Below, in pieces: positions 18,846 to 28,776 of a stretch of 64,000 nt of DNA (its first letter is position 1; every line of letters begins with the position of its first letter). The notes below the pieces were generated by a model, which searched no databases, was not told the DNA's origin, and was given only the letters and a program-made list of their open reading frames with translations. The DNA lies in contig NZ_JAJAEO010000188.1 in the NCBI RefSeq assembly GCF_020447225.1, positions 62,001 through 126,000 of the forward strand, read 5' to 3'. The translations under genes were made by a program, and so were the position numbers. The stretch is from Methylophaga pinxianii (lineage in GTDB: Bacteria; Pseudomonadota; Gammaproteobacteria; Nitrosococcales; Methylophagaceae).

Positions 18846-19163
18846 ATGAAAAATTTAAATAAAATGACATTAGCAACTTTATTGGCTTCAGCGTTGACTT
18901 TTTCAACAGCAGCCGTCATGGCAGATGATGATGCTGTTACTATGCAAAAAAAAGCAGAACAGTTTGGTTTGATTAGCAGTGAAGAAGCTAAAAAAATTGC
19001 TTTGCAAGAAAAATCAGGCGTTGTAACTGACATCGAATTAGATAGTATTGATAACGGTGGCGGTTGGGAATATGAAATTGAAGTCGTCCAGGAAGATGGT
19101 ACTGAATGGGATATTGATGTTCATGCCAAAACCGGTGAGCTTCGTAAAGTTCAACGTGATTGA
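18846..19163 (+). CDS. Secreted PepSY-domain protein (first of three)
   Basis: 105 residues. A signal peptide (MTLATLLASALTFSTAAVMA) is followed by one PepSY domain: FGLISSEEAKKIALQEKSGVVTDIELD, then WEYEIEVVQEDGTEWDIDVHAKTGEL. The domain fold is that of protease propeptides and metal-responsive periplasmic proteins. GGAAAGGAG precedes the start. It is about 45% identical by eye to the next gene and clearly a paralogue. A strong terminator follows, so it is monocistronic. It lies opposite the PepSY-associated two-component operon, whose kinase may be its partner (inference). Confidence 0.88.
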   Translation: MKNLNKMTLATLLASALTFSTAAVMADDDAVTMQKKAEQFGLISSEEAKKIALQEKSGVVTDIELDSIDNGGGWEYEIEVVQEDGTEWDIDVHAKTGELRKVQRD

Positions 19164-19193
19164 TAGTTAACTCTATCTTGGCGTAAAAAGCAG

Positions 19194-19222
19194 CGGCCCG
19201 TCTTTGACGGGCCGTTTTTTTT
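19194..19222 (+). terminator. Rho-independent terminator
   Basis: CGGCCCGTC/GACGGGCCG stem (19194-19202 with 19206-19214), TTT loop, then eight T. A classic terminator for the first PepSY gene. Confidence 0.95.
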
Positions 19223-19311
19223 GCCTCATAAATAAAAATAGATTCAATAATTCAGCTTTATTTAATTTTAAGTTTGTATCCTTGGTCATCATAAATAAAA
19301 AGAGGCTTGAT

Positions 19312-19620
19312 ATGAAAAAGTTATTAATATTTACATTGGTTGGTTCTGTTTTAAGCTTTGCAGCATTCGCTGATGATATTAATGAAATGAATGCAAAAAG
19401 CGAGCAGCTTGAATTGATAAGTGTTGAAGAAGCAAAGTCACTCGCATTAGAAGCCAAGCCAGGCATAATTGATGATATCGATTTGGATAATCGCTCATTT
19501 GTGGGTGGCTGGGATTATGAAATTGAAGTGCTTGGCAAAGATGGTAAAGAGTGGGATATCTATATCAATGCTGAGACCGGAGAGGTGCGTAAAGTCAGTC
19601 GAGACTGGGACTGGTTTTAA
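19312..19620 (+). CDS. Secreted PepSY-domain protein (second of three)
   Basis: 102 residues from the ATG at 19312 with AGAGG 6 bases upstream; the open frame begins 36 codons earlier but that part crosses the preceding terminator and is not coding. Signal peptide MKKLLIFTLVGSVLSFAAFA, then LELISVEEAKSLALEAKPGIIDDIDLDN and WDYEIEVLGKDGKEWDIYINAETGEV, the PepSY core. It is a tandem paralogue of the gene at 18846 and convergent with the sensor kinase. Periplasmic; function unknown. Confidence 0.87.
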   Translation: MKKLLIFTLVGSVLSFAAFADDINEMNAKSEQLELISVEEAKSLALEAKPGIIDDIDLDNRSFVGGWDYEIEVLGKDGKEWDIYINAETGEVRKVSRDWDWF

Positions 19621-19630
19621 GTAATATTTA

Positions 19631-19658
19631 TAAGGAGCCCGCTAGGGCGGGTTCCTTA
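19631..19658. terminator. Hairpin between convergent PepSY and kinase genes
   Basis: TAAGGAGCCCGC/GCGGGTTCCTTA (one mismatch) with a 4-base loop. It overlaps the kinase stop codon. No U-tract is present on either side, so termination strength is uncertain. Confidence 0.55.
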
Positions 19659-20984
19659 AACTATTAGTGGCAAACGGATTTCCACTTCCAAACCACCCAT
19701 TGCCGAGCGACTAAAGAGCATTTCACCGCTATAACTTTCTACGATGTCAGCCACAATGGCCAGCCCAAGCCCGCTACCGGGTACGGACTCATCCGCTCTG
19801 AACCCGCGTTGCACCAATTGCGACTGTTCACTTTCCACACAGCCTTTCCCATCATCCTCAACGACAAAACAACAACAGCTGCGGTTTTGATAAACGTTAA
19901 TATTGACGCGTTTTCGGCACCATTTGCAGGCATTTTCCAGCAGATTACCCAACATCTCCAGCAAGTCTTCACGATCGCCAAAAAATAATAAACCGGGTTC
20001 AATTTCCCAATCAATAATCGGGGATTTTTCACGATAAAGTAGTTGGAGTGTCCGACTTAATTCAGCAATCTCATGTTCCAGTTCAACCTTTTGCCCCGGC
20101 ATGGGTGAGCCTAATAATCGAGCACGTTTGAGTTCTCTCTCGATAATCTGGCCCATGTCGCGACTCACCTGATTTAATGAAACCTGAATCTCCGGCAGAT
20201 TTTTCAATCCCTCGCGTTCAGCAGTCTGGTTAAGTAGTGTTAAACGGGTTTTCAGGGCATGAGCCAAATTACCGAGTGCAGCACGGGAACGCTGGGTTTT
20301 TCGGGTCATGGTATTCAATAAGCGATTCAGCTCTTCAATCATCGGTTGGATTTCTGCCGGTCCTTCAGCATCAATTTTAGCTGTTTCACCTTTACGTAAA
20401 CGCGAGAGCTGGTTTTGAATTCGTTGTAACGGTTGTAATGCTTTGCCCACAATTATCCATTGTATAAACAGCAATACAGCGAGGCCAATGGCAGAGACTA
20501 ATGAGTAAAGCATTTGAAACTGAAAGATATCTTCATGCAGTTCGCTGATATTCTGTGCGACCATAATGGTAAGGCTGTGATTCTGCTTGTAGTAGCCACG
20601 ACTCAAGGCAAATAAACGCTCGTCATTGGGTCCATTCAGAGAAGATTGAAGCATTTGACCACTCGGCATCGGCTCAATATCTAAAGATTCATCCCATAAT
20701 GATCGGGATTGTCGGCAGGATTGCTCAGTACAAACAACGAAATAATGTCCCGAGAAAGGACGTTGATACAGACTGCTTAACCGTAAAGAATTGAGTTGAA
20801 ACGAACCATCCGGATTGATTTCGATACTGGCAAGCAAACCCTCACTTTCACTTTCCAGCCTTTCCAGCAATTGCGTCTCAGTGACCCGTTCAATGACCAG
20901 GGTTATCAAAGCCCATTGCAACAGAATCAACAGACTCAAGGTAAACGTCAGACCCAGAGACAGTCGGCGTTTAAGTGAAATCAT
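19656..20984 (-). CDS. Sensor histidine kinase (PhoQ/QseC-like)
   Basis: 442 residues. TM1 (about 9-30), a periplasmic sensor of ~130 residues, TM2 (about 158-180), HAMP, and the phospho-acceptor motif NLAHALKTRLTLL. This form is typical of PhoQ-like kinases, which normally read HALKTPL; here Pro is replaced by Arg. The HATPase domain has NLLENACKWC, DDGKGC and GSGLGLAIVADIV. Its start overlaps the regulator's stop by 4 bases. The periplasmic part has two cysteines (CTEQSCRQS) that could be redox- or metal-sensitive. With PepSY genes on both sides, a periplasmic PepSY input is plausible. Confidence 0.92.
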   Translation of the reverse strand: MISLKRRLSLGLTFTLSLLILLQWALITLVIERVTETQLLERLESESEGLLASIEINPDGSFQLNSLRLSSLYQRPFSGHYFVVCTEQSCRQSRSLWDESLDIEPMPSGQMLQSSLNGPNDERLFALSRGYYKQNHSLTIMVAQNISELHEDIFQFQMLYSLVSAIGLAVLLFIQWIIVGKALQPLQRIQNQLSRLRKGETAKIDAEGPAEIQPMIEELNRLLNTMTRKTQRSRAALGNLAHALKTRLTLLNQTAEREGLKNLPEIQVSLNQVSRDMGQIIERELKRARLLGSPMPGQKVELEHEIAELSRTLQLLYREKSPIIDWEIEPGLLFFGDREDLLEMLGNLLENACKWCRKRVNINVYQNRSCCCFVVEDDGKGCVESEQSQLVQRGFRADESVPGSGLGLAIVADIVESYSGEMLFSRSAMGGLEVEIRLPLIV

Positions 20985-21643
20985 GGAGAACCGAAAATAT
21001 ACCCTTGACCACGGCGGGTCTGGATCAGATCTGTGCCCACTTTCTGACGCAGGCGATTAACATAGACTTCGATGACATTACTGTCGCGGTCGCTATCATA
21101 TTCATAGACATGCTCTGTCAGTCGACTTTTTGAAATCACCTGACCTGGGTTCAGCATAAAATAACGTAATAGACGAAATTCTGTTCCGGTCAAAGTAAAC
21201 AGTGTGCCATTACTTAATTGAACGGATTGAGCGTCTTCATCCAGTTGTAATCCTGCAACCTGCAATGGGCCGCCACTGGTTCCAGAGCTGCGTTTGAGAA
21301 CAGCACTTATGCGGGCCAACAACTCTTCGGTTTGAAAAGGTTTGGCAACGTAATCATCGGCACCTGCTTTAAAGCCCTGGACTTTCTCTTCCCAACTGCC
21401 CCTGGCTGTCAGAATCACCACAGGTACATGGTTATTCCGATTACGCCAATTTTGCAAAACTTCCAGGCCAGAGCGTTTGGGTAATCCCAAATCCAGCACG
21501 ATTAAATCATAGGGTTCGATATCACCCAGTGCTTCGGCATCAATACCATCCACGGACAGATCCACGGCATATCCCGCCTGAGAAAGCGCATTCTGCAGCG
21601 TTGGTCCCATTTGCACATCATCTTCAACCAGAAGTAAACGCAT
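20981..21643 (-). CDS. OmpR/PhoP-family response regulator
   Basis: 220 residues. The receiver (1-115) has acidic pocket VEDD, phospho-Asp51 in IVLDLGLPKRSG and Lys in YVAKPF. A winged-helix DNA-binding domain (about 125-218) has LTGTEFRLLRYFMLNPGQVISKSRLTEHVYEYDSDRDSNVIEVYVNRLRQKVG. It lies between the PepSY gene (2-base gap) and the kinase (4-base overlap): a three-gene operon. Likely targets include the nearby PepSY genes. Confidence 0.95.
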   Translation of the reverse strand: MRLLLVEDDVQMGPTLQNALSQAGYAVDLSVDGIDAEALGDIEPYDLIVLDLGLPKRSGLEVLQNWRNRNNHVPVVILTARGSWEEKVQGFKAGADDYVAKPFQTEELLARISAVLKRSSGTSGGPLQVAGLQLDEDAQSVQLSNGTLFTLTGTEFRLLRYFMLNPGQVISKSRLTEHVYEYDSDRDSNVIEVYVNRLRQKVGTDLIQTRRGQGYIFGSP

Positions 21644-21645
21644 GG

Positions 21646-21966
21646 TTAATCGTCCAGCTCCAATTCAAGCAAGTCGCCATGGGTGGCATCAAACTCAAGC
21701 TCCCAGACACGGCCTTGCTCATCCAATACCTCAATCTCGTAAATCAGCATACTATTATCACGCTCTAGTTCCGTATCAATTACTTCACCGTTGCGGTAAG
21801 TTTTAGCTGTTTCGATAATAGTTTCCAGGGGTAGTATCTTGCCTGACTCACGTAATGTCCGGGCTTCAGAATGGCTGACTTCATCGGCCATCACAGGGCT
21901 TGTGATTAGTCCTGTGAGCGCTATTAAACCGATTAATCGAATTACCGATGAAAATGAACGTTGCAT
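21646..21966 (-). CDS. Secreted PepSY-domain protein (third of three)
   Basis: 106 residues. A signal peptide (LIGLIALTGLITSPVMA) is followed by a divergent PepSY domain: GKILPLETIIETAKTYRNGEVIDTELE, then LIYEIEVLDEQGRVWELEFDATHGDLLELE. First gene of the operon with the OmpR-type regulator and the kinase. Co-transcription of a small exported PepSY protein with a two-component system suggests it tunes the sensor or is an effector under feedback control (inference). Confidence 0.88.
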   Translation of the reverse strand: MQRSFSSVIRLIGLIALTGLITSPVMADEVSHSEARTLRESGKILPLETIIETAKTYRNGEVIDTELERDNSMLIYEIEVLDEQGRVWELEFDATHGDLLELELDD

Positions 21967-22063
21967 AATTTTCCTAAAAAAGTCTCTATGGTTCAGCCAG
22001 ATTAATCCGAATGATAGCGAATCAGGCTTAATTTAAGCTGAACTTACCCCAAAAGTTACTTGC

Positions 22064-23644
22064 CTACCCTTGCTGAAAACGTTTAATCATATCGCTCATG
22101 TGATGCGATTGCGTTGACAGACTATTGGCAGCGTTATCCGCTATCTCAGCACCATGAGATACCTGTGATGCGGTTTCGTTCACCTGAACGATATTTCGAT
22201 TAATATCTTCACTGACACTGCTTTGCTGCTCAACAGCCGTCGCTATTTGGGTGTTCAGCTCGTTAATATTACTTACTTCATGCGCAATGGTTTCCAGCGC
22301 CGTAATGGAAGCTTTGACGTGAAGCTCACTGGTTTCACTGGTTTGCTGGCTTTGTTCCATGACATTAACAGCCTGTTTGACCGCGCCGTTAAGTTCACCA
22401 ATTAAGTCCTGAATTTGCTGGGTAGAAAGCTGGGTTTTACTCGCCAGTGAGCGAACCTCTTCTGCAACGACAGCAAATCCACGACCATGTTCACCAGCGC
22501 GAGCCGCTTCGATCGCCGCGTTGAGGGCTAACAGATTGGTTTGATCAGCAATACTGGTAATAACATCGATAATTTGCCCGATGTTCCGTGTGTCTTTATC
22601 CAGTTGCGCCACCACGGTGGAAATATTGCCGATAGCTGTCCCCAGATCACTTAGCGAGCTAACAGCTTTTGAAGCACTGGAAACGCCATTTTTGGAGAGC
22701 TCATCGGTTTCACGGGCTTTGGTGGCAGCATAAGCGGCATTATTGGCAACCTCCTGAATGCTGGCGGTCATTTCTGTCATTGCCGTGGCGACTTCTCCCA
22801 TTCTCATGGCTTGCTGTTGTATGGCTGATTGAATATCCGCAACTGATTGTGCGCTGTTGTCCGCTTCCTGTTCAATACTGACAGCAGAGTCGCGAATACG
22901 GCCAAGCGTTGTGCCCAGCCGGCCTTTTAAAAATTCGGCGGTTAACTGAATCTGACCGATTTCATCTGAGCGGCCAGTATAAATTAATGCCATTAACGGG
23001 TTATCAATCTCTTCACGTGCTCGAGCTGCTGCCTTTTTTAACGGAGAAAAAGCCCAGACTGAAAGCCCGAAAAAGATCACAATCGTTATCGTAGCGATCA
23101 GGACTAACTCAACTGATGCCACTTGCAAAATCGCACTCGACACTATCATTGCCATCACAATGGCGAGGATGTGTGCAAATAAAAAACGATAGTGCAGATT
23201 TAAGCGGGAAAACCAATTGCCCTCTATAGCTGACTGACCATTGTTAATGCGTTTATAAACTCTTTCTGCTCGCTCAACCCGCTCTCTGGTCGGTTTTGTT
23301 CTAACCGATTCATAGCCCACCACATCGCCGTTTTCAATCACTGGACTTACATAACCGTCGACCCAATAGTGATCACCATTTTTAACCCGGTTTTTGATGA
23401 TGCCCATCCAATGGTGATTGGATTTCATCGATTTCCATAAATCATCAAAAGCGGCTGGAGGCATATCGGGATGGCGGATGACATTATGATTTTTATTGAG
23501 AAGTTCATCAGCTTCAAAGCCGCTGATTTTCTGGAATGTATCATTGAAACTGGTGATGATACCTTTGAGGCTGGTAGTTGAAATGATTTCTTCACCATCA
23601 GGATAAGGCACTTCATTATTAGTTATTGGAAGATTTTTTTTCAT
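22064..23644 (-). CDS. Methyl-accepting chemotaxis protein with Aer-type PAS
   Basis: 526 residues. An N-terminal PAS of Aer type ([59 protein letters not shown]) precedes two adjacent membrane helices (about 150-200). A signalling coiled coil contains the hairpin tip [47 protein letters not shown]. It should sense cellular redox/energy through a PAS-bound flavin and signal to CheA, giving energy taxis. No che genes are nearby. Monocistronic. Confidence 0.93.
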   Translation of the reverse strand: MKKNLPITNNEVPYPDGEEIISTTSLKGIITSFNDTFQKISGFEADELLNKNHNVIRHPDMPPAAFDDLWKSMKSNHHWMGIIKNRVKNGDHYWVDGYVSPVIENGDVVGYESVRTKPTRERVERAERVYKRINNGQSAIEGNWFSRLNLHYRFLFAHILAIVMAMIVSSAILQVASVELVLIATITIVIFFGLSVWAFSPLKKAAARAREEIDNPLMALIYTGRSDEIGQIQLTAEFLKGRLGTTLGRIRDSAVSIEQEADNSAQSVADIQSAIQQQAMRMGEVATAMTEMTASIQEVANNAAYAATKARETDELSKNGVSSASKAVSSLSDLGTAIGNISTVVAQLDKDTRNIGQIIDVITSIADQTNLLALNAAIEAARAGEHGRGFAVVAEEVRSLASKTQLSTQQIQDLIGELNGAVKQAVNVMEQSQQTSETSELHVKASITALETIAHEVSNINELNTQIATAVEQQSSVSEDINRNIVQVNETASQVSHGAEIADNAANSLSTQSHHMSDMIKRFQQG

Positions 23645-23919
23645 GCTGCTGCCCTTCTATTCCATGCTTTGTTATAGCTTTAATTATGATAATGATGTGG
23701 CCGAACTGCTTTGTGAAGCAATCGGCTTTGTATCGGCATTTCCATCGCTGACTTTAAGTTGAACGGATTTAAATCACGCTTTTTTATAATTTAAATATTT
23801 TCAACTTAATTGGTAGAGTAATAGAGAAAAATAAAAAATCAGTAATTAGCTGATTCAAAGCAATAATTTTACGTTATGGTAAGGATAATCACCCAAAATA
23901 TAGTGGAGAAATACCGCCT

Positions 23920-25107
23920 ATGTCTGATTCAACTTCCAAAATGACTCATCCGAATTTGAGTGAAACGCGTCGTAGTCAAACACAAACGGTAGCTCCTCCC
24001 ACGATATTAAGGGAAGCAGCGGATCTGGCCGGAGTCAGTTTTAATGGTGATAAACCATGGGATATTCAGGTATTTGATTCCAGAACGTATCGTCGCATTC
24101 TAATGCAGGGTTCATTAGGTTTCGGTGAGAGCTATATGGATAATATGTGGGAATGCCATGAACTGGACGAGCTGTTTCATCGCTTACTTAAAGTGAATAT
24201 CGAAAAGCATCTGGGCAGTGTGGCCAAATTCAGATTGTATTTTGAGATCCTCAGACAAAACCTGTTCAATCGGCAAACCAGTAAACGCGCTTATGAGGTA
24301 GGAAAAAAGCATTACGATACCGGTAACGATATTTTCCAGGCGATGCTCGATCCCACCATGAGCTATTCTTGTGGGTATTGGGCCACGGCCGATAATTTGG
24401 CTCACGCACAAATTGCTAAATTGGACCTGATCTGCCGGAAACTGAAGCTCAAACCGGGCGAAAAAGTATTGGAAATAGGTTGTGGCTGGGGCAGTTTTGC
24501 TCAGTATGCAGCTGAAAACTACGGGGTTGAAGTCCACGGTATTACCATCTCTAAAGAGCAGAAAACGCTGGCACAGGAGCGTTGTGCAGGTTTACCAGTC
24601 AAGATTGAATTAATGGATTACCGTGATCTCGAAGGACAGTTTGACAAGATAGTATCTATTGGCATGTTTGAGCATGTCGGGCCCAAAAACTATCCAATTT
24701 ATTTTGATAGCGCATTGAAATTACTCAAACCGGAAGGATTATTTCTGCTGCACACGATCGGCATTTATGCCACCTCTCTAAAAGTTGATCCATGGATTGA
24801 TAAATACATATTTCGTAATGGCAAACTGCCCTCAGCCGAAGAGCTGGCTGCGGTGTTGAATAATCGTTTTGTCATAGAAGATTGGCATAATTTCGGTACT
24901 GATTACGATAAAACGCTGATGGCCTGGTGGGAAAATTTCGATAAGGCCTGGCCCGATTTATCAAAGCATTATGACGAACGGTTTTACCGCATGTGGAAAT
25001 ACTATCTACACAGTTGTGCTGGTTTCTTTCGATCTAAACAAGGCCAGTTGTGGCAGCTGGTGTTAAGTAAGCATGGGCGCGAGGGGGAATATCGTTCTTT
25101 ACGTTAA
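23920..25107 (+). CDS. cfa: Cyclopropane-fatty-acyl-phospholipid synthase
   Basis: 395 residues, usual length. An N-terminal lipid-binding domain and a SAM methyltransferase domain with KVLEIGCGWGSFAQYAAENYG (motif I) are present. The family-typical KKHYDTGNDIFQAMLDPTMSYSCGYW, FDKIVSIGMFEHVG and WHNFGTDYDKTLMAW are also seen. It methylenates cis double bonds of membrane phospholipid acyl chains with SAM, often in stationary phase or stress. It stands between the chemoreceptor and the catalase, upstream of stress genes. GTGGAG precedes the ATG by about 9 bases. Confidence 0.95.
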   Translation: MSDSTSKMTHPNLSETRRSQTQTVAPPTILREAADLAGVSFNGDKPWDIQVFDSRTYRRILMQGSLGFGESYMDNMWECHELDELFHRLLKVNIEKHLGSVAKFRLYFEILRQNLFNRQTSKRAYEVGKKHYDTGNDIFQAMLDPTMSYSCGYWATADNLAHAQIAKLDLICRKLKLKPGEKVLEIGCGWGSFAQYAAENYGVEVHGITISKEQKTLAQERCAGLPVKIELMDYRDLEGQFDKIVSIGMFEHVGPKNYPIYFDSALKLLKPEGLFLLHTIGIYATSLKVDPWIDKYIFRNGKLPSAEELAAVLNNRFVIEDWHNFGTDYDKTLMAWWENFDKAWPDLSKHYDERFYRMWKYYLHSCAGFFRSKQGQLWQLVLSKHGREGEYRSLR

Positions 25108-25168
25108 TTCTTTATCGCATAATATAATTTATCGATATAACCGATTGTTGATATAGGAATTACTTGTT

Positions 25169-25196
25169 TTGCCGATTCGGTAAAGTGACCTATAGT
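25169..25196 (+). promoter_or_regulatory. Candidate promoter of katA
   Basis: TTGCCG (25169-25174) and TATAGT (25191-25196) with a 16-base spacer lie about 50 bases before the catalase start, which itself has AAGGAGG. No convincing OxyR site (ATAG-N7-CTAT repeats) was found around it. Confidence 0.45.
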
Positions 25197-25246
25197 AGGG
25201 ACAAACTCATGTAGATGGGTCTTTTATTGCCCTCAAGGAGGCGAAC

Positions 25247-26704
25247 ATGGCAGATAAACAAAAACTCACAACAATCGGTGGTGCACCGGTAGTAGATAAC
25301 CAGAACAGTATGACAGCCGGACCTCGTGGACCGCTACTGATGCAGGATGTCTGGTTTCTTGAAAAAATGGCGCACTTTGATCGAGAAGTCATTCCAGAAA
25401 GACGCATGCATGCGAAAGGTTCTGGAGCTTTTGGCACATTCACGGTTACTCACGATATAACGCAATATACCCGTGCCAAAATTTTTTCTGAAGTGGGTAA
25501 GAAGACTGAGCTTTTTGCACGCTTTTCCACCGTAGCAGGTGAGAGAGGCGCAGCAGATGCCGAGCGTGACATCCGTGGCTTTGCTGTGAAGTTTTACACG
25601 GAAGAGGGTAATTGGGACATGGTGGGGAATAATACCCCGGTGTTTTTCCTGCGTGATCCACTAAAATTCCCGGATTTGAATCATGCCGTCAAACGTGATC
25701 CCCGGACCAACATGCGCAGCGCTCAGAATAATTGGGATTTCTGGACCTTGTTACCGGAAGCATTACATCAGGTCACGATTGTAATGAGTGATCGCGGTTT
25801 ACCGAAAAGTTACCGTCATATGCATGGTTTTGGCAGTCATACCTACAGTTTTATCAATGCTAATAACGAGCGCTTTTGGGTGAAATTTCACTTCAAATGC
25901 ATGCAGGGTATTGAAAACCTGACCGATGCAGAAGCGGCTAAACTTGTCGGCGAAGATCGTGAAAGTCATCAGAAAGATTTGTTAGAAGCAATAGATCATG
26001 GTGACTATCCCCGCTGGGAATTGAAAGTTCAGATAATGCCGGAAAAAGACGCCGAGACTTATCACATTCATCCATTTGATCTGACGAAAGTCTGGCCGCA
26101 TAAAGACTATCCGCTGATTGATGTTGGTGTGATGGAGCTTAATCGGAATCCCGAAAATTATCATGCAGATGTAGAGCAATCAGCCTTTACTCCCGCTAAT
26201 GTGGTGCCAGGTATCAGCTTCTCGCCTGACAAAATGTTGCATGGACGGTTGTTTTCTTATGGTGATGCCCATAGATATAGATTAGGGGTGAACCATCATC
26301 AGATACCGGTGAACACGCCACGCTGTCCGTACCATAGTTATCATCGTGATGGTGCAATGCGTGTCGATGGCAACTATGGAAGTACCAAAGGCTATGAGCC
26401 CAATAGCTACGGCGAATGGCAGGAACAGCCCGATTTTAGTGAACCGCCTTTGGCCATAAATGGGGCTGCAGATCATTGGAACTTTCGAGAAGATGATGAT
26501 GACTACTATTCACAACCCGGCAACCTGTTCCGTTTAATGACGCCAGAGAAACAGCAATTACTGTTTGAAAATACGGCAAGAGCCATTGACGGAGCAGACG
26601 ATGAAGTAAAAAAACGTCATATTCGTAATTGTCTGAAAGCTGATCCGGCTTATGGTAAAGGTGTCGCGGATGCAATTGGTATTTCGCTGAATGATGTGAA
26701 CTGA
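25247..26704 (+). CDS. katA: Monofunctional heme catalase, small-subunit clade
   Basis: 485 residues, the size of clade 3 small-subunit catalases. Catalytic His in [14 protein letters not shown] and Asn in [13 protein letters not shown]; heme-ligand Tyr in [35 protein letters not shown] is the family signature. It dismutates hydrogen peroxide in the cytoplasm. Dps follows 65 bases downstream on the same strand, so the two are probably co-expressed as a peroxide/iron defence unit. Confidence 0.96.
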   Translation: MADKQKLTTIGGAPVVDNQNSMTAGPRGPLLMQDVWFLEKMAHFDREVIPERRMHAKGSGAFGTFTVTHDITQYTRAKIFSEVGKKTELFARFSTVAGERGAADAERDIRGFAVKFYTEEGNWDMVGNNTPVFFLRDPLKFPDLNHAVKRDPRTNMRSAQNNWDFWTLLPEALHQVTIVMSDRGLPKSYRHMHGFGSHTYSFINANNERFWVKFHFKCMQGIENLTDAEAAKLVGEDRESHQKDLLEAIDHGDYPRWELKVQIMPEKDAETYHIHPFDLTKVWPHKDYPLIDVGVMELNRNPENYHADVEQSAFTPANVVPGISFSPDKMLHGRLFSYGDAHRYRLGVNHHQIPVNTPRCPYHSYHRDGAMRVDGNYGSTKGYEPNSYGEWQEQPDFSEPPLAINGAADHWNFREDDDDYYSQPGNLFRLMTPEKQQLLFENTARAIDGADDEVKKRHIRNCLKADPAYGKGVADAIGISLNDVN

Positions 26705-26769
26705 ACAGATATGGATCATGGTCGCCGTGATGTCACGGCAGACTTCGAATTTTATCAGGAGGTAAATAT

Positions 26770-27240
26770 ATGAGTTCGATTGATATTGGTATTAATAAAA
26801 AAGACAGAGAAAAGGTAGCTGAAGGCCTGAAGAAACTGCTTGCCGACACCTATACCCTGTATTTGCAGACCCATAACTTCCACTGGAATGTCACGGGTCC
26901 GCGTTTCCGTGAATTACATTTAATGTTTGAAGAACATTATGTTGAACTGGCAACCGCTGTTGATGACATCGCGGAACGAATCAGAACCCTCGGTGTCTCA
27001 GCACCAGGTACTTATAAAGCTTTTGCCGAATTAAGTTCGATCAAGGAAAAGGATGGCGTGCCTGATGCGATGGAAATGACCGAGATTCTGACGCACAACC
27101 ACGAGTTAGTGGTAAAAACCTGTCGTGAAGTATTGAAACTGGCAGAAGCTGCAGATGACGAATCTTCATTGGCGTTGGTATCAGACCGTATGCGGATCCA
27201 TGAAAAAACCGCCTGGATGTTACGGGCAATGACGCAGTAA
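26770..27240 (+). CDS. dps: Dps-family ferritin-like DNA-protection protein
   Basis: 156 residues. The inter-subunit ferroxidase ligands are in [24 protein letters not shown] and [11 protein letters not shown]. It stores iron using peroxide as oxidant in a dodecamer and limits Fenton damage. A near-perfect AGGAGG lies 8 bases before the ATG. It lacks a long Lys-rich N-terminal tail, so DNA binding may be weak. A strong terminator follows. Confidence 0.94.
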   Translation: MSSIDIGINKKDREKVAEGLKKLLADTYTLYLQTHNFHWNVTGPRFRELHLMFEEHYVELATAVDDIAERIRTLGVSAPGTYKAFAELSSIKEKDGVPDAMEMTEILTHNHELVVKTCREVLKLAEAADDESSLALVSDRMRIHEKTAWMLRAMTQ

Positions 27241-27269
27241 CAAGTACTTTTTTCTCTCTCAAATTTTAA

Positions 27270-27294
27270 GACCGCCCACGGGCGGTCTCTTTTT
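27270..27294 (+). terminator. Rho-independent terminator after dps
   Basis: GACCGCCC/GGGCGGTC stem with a tight loop, followed by TCTTTTT; preceded by an AT-rich tract. It separates dps from the convergent aldehyde dehydrogenase. Confidence 0.9.
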
Positions 27295-27315
27295 GTCTGC
27301 AATATGACGATTCAT

Positions 27316-28767
27316 TTAAGGAATACTTTTAGAGGTGAGTACAATCATCTTGTCTATCTGCATATCGTCCATACTATAGGCAATACCACCCGTTCCATGC
27401 CCTGAATGTTTCAATCCGGCAAATGGCATCCAGTCAACCCTGAAAGCGGTATGTTCATTAATCATGACTGCTGAAGCATCCAATCGCTCTGCCACATACA
27501 TGGCATTATCTATATTCTGACTGTAAACCGATGCCTGGAAAGCAAAATCAAGGCTGTTGGCCTGGGCAATAGCCTTATCAATATCCTGATAGGGATAAAT
27601 GCAGACAACAGGGCCAAAAATTTCGCTTTTGGAGACTTTGGCATCCGCCGGTGGATCGAACAACACAGTGGCGGAATAACAATTGTTTTCCAATGCTGTC
27701 CCGCCGGATAATAATTCTGCACCCTGGTTTACGGCTTCCTGTACCCACTCATTCACCCGTGTTACTTCATTTTTACGAATTAAAGGCCCAATTTCGGTTT
27801 GATCTGATAAGGGGTCGCCAATCTGCATCTTGTTACCTGCGGCGGCTAACTTTTCTGCTAATTCACGCGCAATAGAGTGGTGAGCAAAAATACGTTGTAC
27901 TGAGACACATACCTGACCGGCATGATAGAAGCTGCCTTTTGCCAGTCCGGGTATTGCGGCCTCAACATCGGCTTTTTCATCAACAATGACGGGTGCCACA
28001 CCACCGTGTTCCAATGCACATCGAGTGCCTGCCGCCAGCTTGGAGCGCAAATACCAGCCAACTTTGGCGCTGCCTATAAAACTGACAAATGCCACTTTGG
28101 GATCCGTAGCGAGTTGTTCTGCAACTTGATGGTTTTCTGTTAATAAAGCCTGACACCATTCAGCTGGCAACCCCGCCTGGTGGAAGATCTCGACCAAACG
28201 GAAACAAGATAACGGTGTGTTTTCTGCAGGTTTAACAATGACCGGGCAGCCTGAAGCAATTGCAGGTCCCACCTGATGAGCAATCAGATTTAATGGATGA
28301 TTAAAAGCGCTGATAGCCACCACCACGCCAATCGGCTCTTTATGCAACATGGTCAAACGGTGTTGAGAAGCCGGGTTTATCCCCATTGGAACAGGATGTG
28401 AAGTTTGATGGCGTAACGTATCCATACAATGACGAATACTGTCGATACAGCGTACCATTTCAACCTTTGAATCCAGTAGAGGTTTTCCGCCTTCTTCCGC
28501 TGCACCTTTGGCTAACTCGTCCGCCTGTTGTTGCATCAACTCCAGCGAGTTTTGCAGAATCGTCAAACGTTGAGTCACCGAAAGCCATTTGCTTCGATCC
28601 GTAAATAAAGAATGTGCCGTCTGCAAAGCGGTTTTCACGGCATCGCTATCAGCTAAATCTACCGTGGCGATAAGTTGATCATTGTACGGGTTGGTCACAT
28701 CAATCTTAGCCCATTGCTTGGCTTTTACACCGGGTAAGCTCAGAGCGAAGTGGGGAGCGGTAGACAT
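27316..28767 (-). CDS. NAD(P)-dependent aldehyde dehydrogenase
   Basis: 483 residues. ALDH superfamily signatures: cofactor loop FIGSAKVGWYLRSK, general-base Glu in CALEHGGVAPVIV, nucleophilic Cys in SFYHAGQVCVSVQR, and SEIFGPVVCIYPY. ALEHGG in place of the common LELGG places it near the phosphonoacetaldehyde/sulfoacetaldehyde/lactaldehyde dehydrogenase-type branch; the substrate cannot be fixed. It follows the ThDP enzyme by 9 bases, so the two act together: the ThDP enzyme may make or consume an aldehyde or 2-keto acid that this enzyme oxidises. Confidence 0.92.
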   Translation of the reverse strand: MSTAPHFALSLPGVKAKQWAKIDVTNPYNDQLIATVDLADSDAVKTALQTAHSLFTDRSKWLSVTQRLTILQNSLELMQQQADELAKGAAEEGGKPLLDSKVEMVRCIDSIRHCMDTLRHQTSHPVPMGINPASQHRLTMLHKEPIGVVVAISAFNHPLNLIAHQVGPAIASGCPVIVKPAENTPLSCFRLVEIFHQAGLPAEWCQALLTENHQVAEQLATDPKVAFVSFIGSAKVGWYLRSKLAAGTRCALEHGGVAPVIVDEKADVEAAIPGLAKGSFYHAGQVCVSVQRIFAHHSIARELAEKLAAAGNKMQIGDPLSDQTEIGPLIRKNEVTRVNEWVQEAVNQGAELLSGGTALENNCYSATVLFDPPADAKVSKSEIFGPVVCIYPYQDIDKAIAQANSLDFAFQASVYSQNIDNAMYVAERLDASAVMINEHTAFRVDWMPFAGLKHSGHGTGGIAYSMDDMQIDKMIVLTSKSIP

Positions 28768-28776
28768 AAGGCTTCC

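Noticed and set aside
25141-25200. OxyR site upstream of katA
   Set aside because: One ATAG is present but the four-part ATAG-N7-CTAT spacing cannot be completed.
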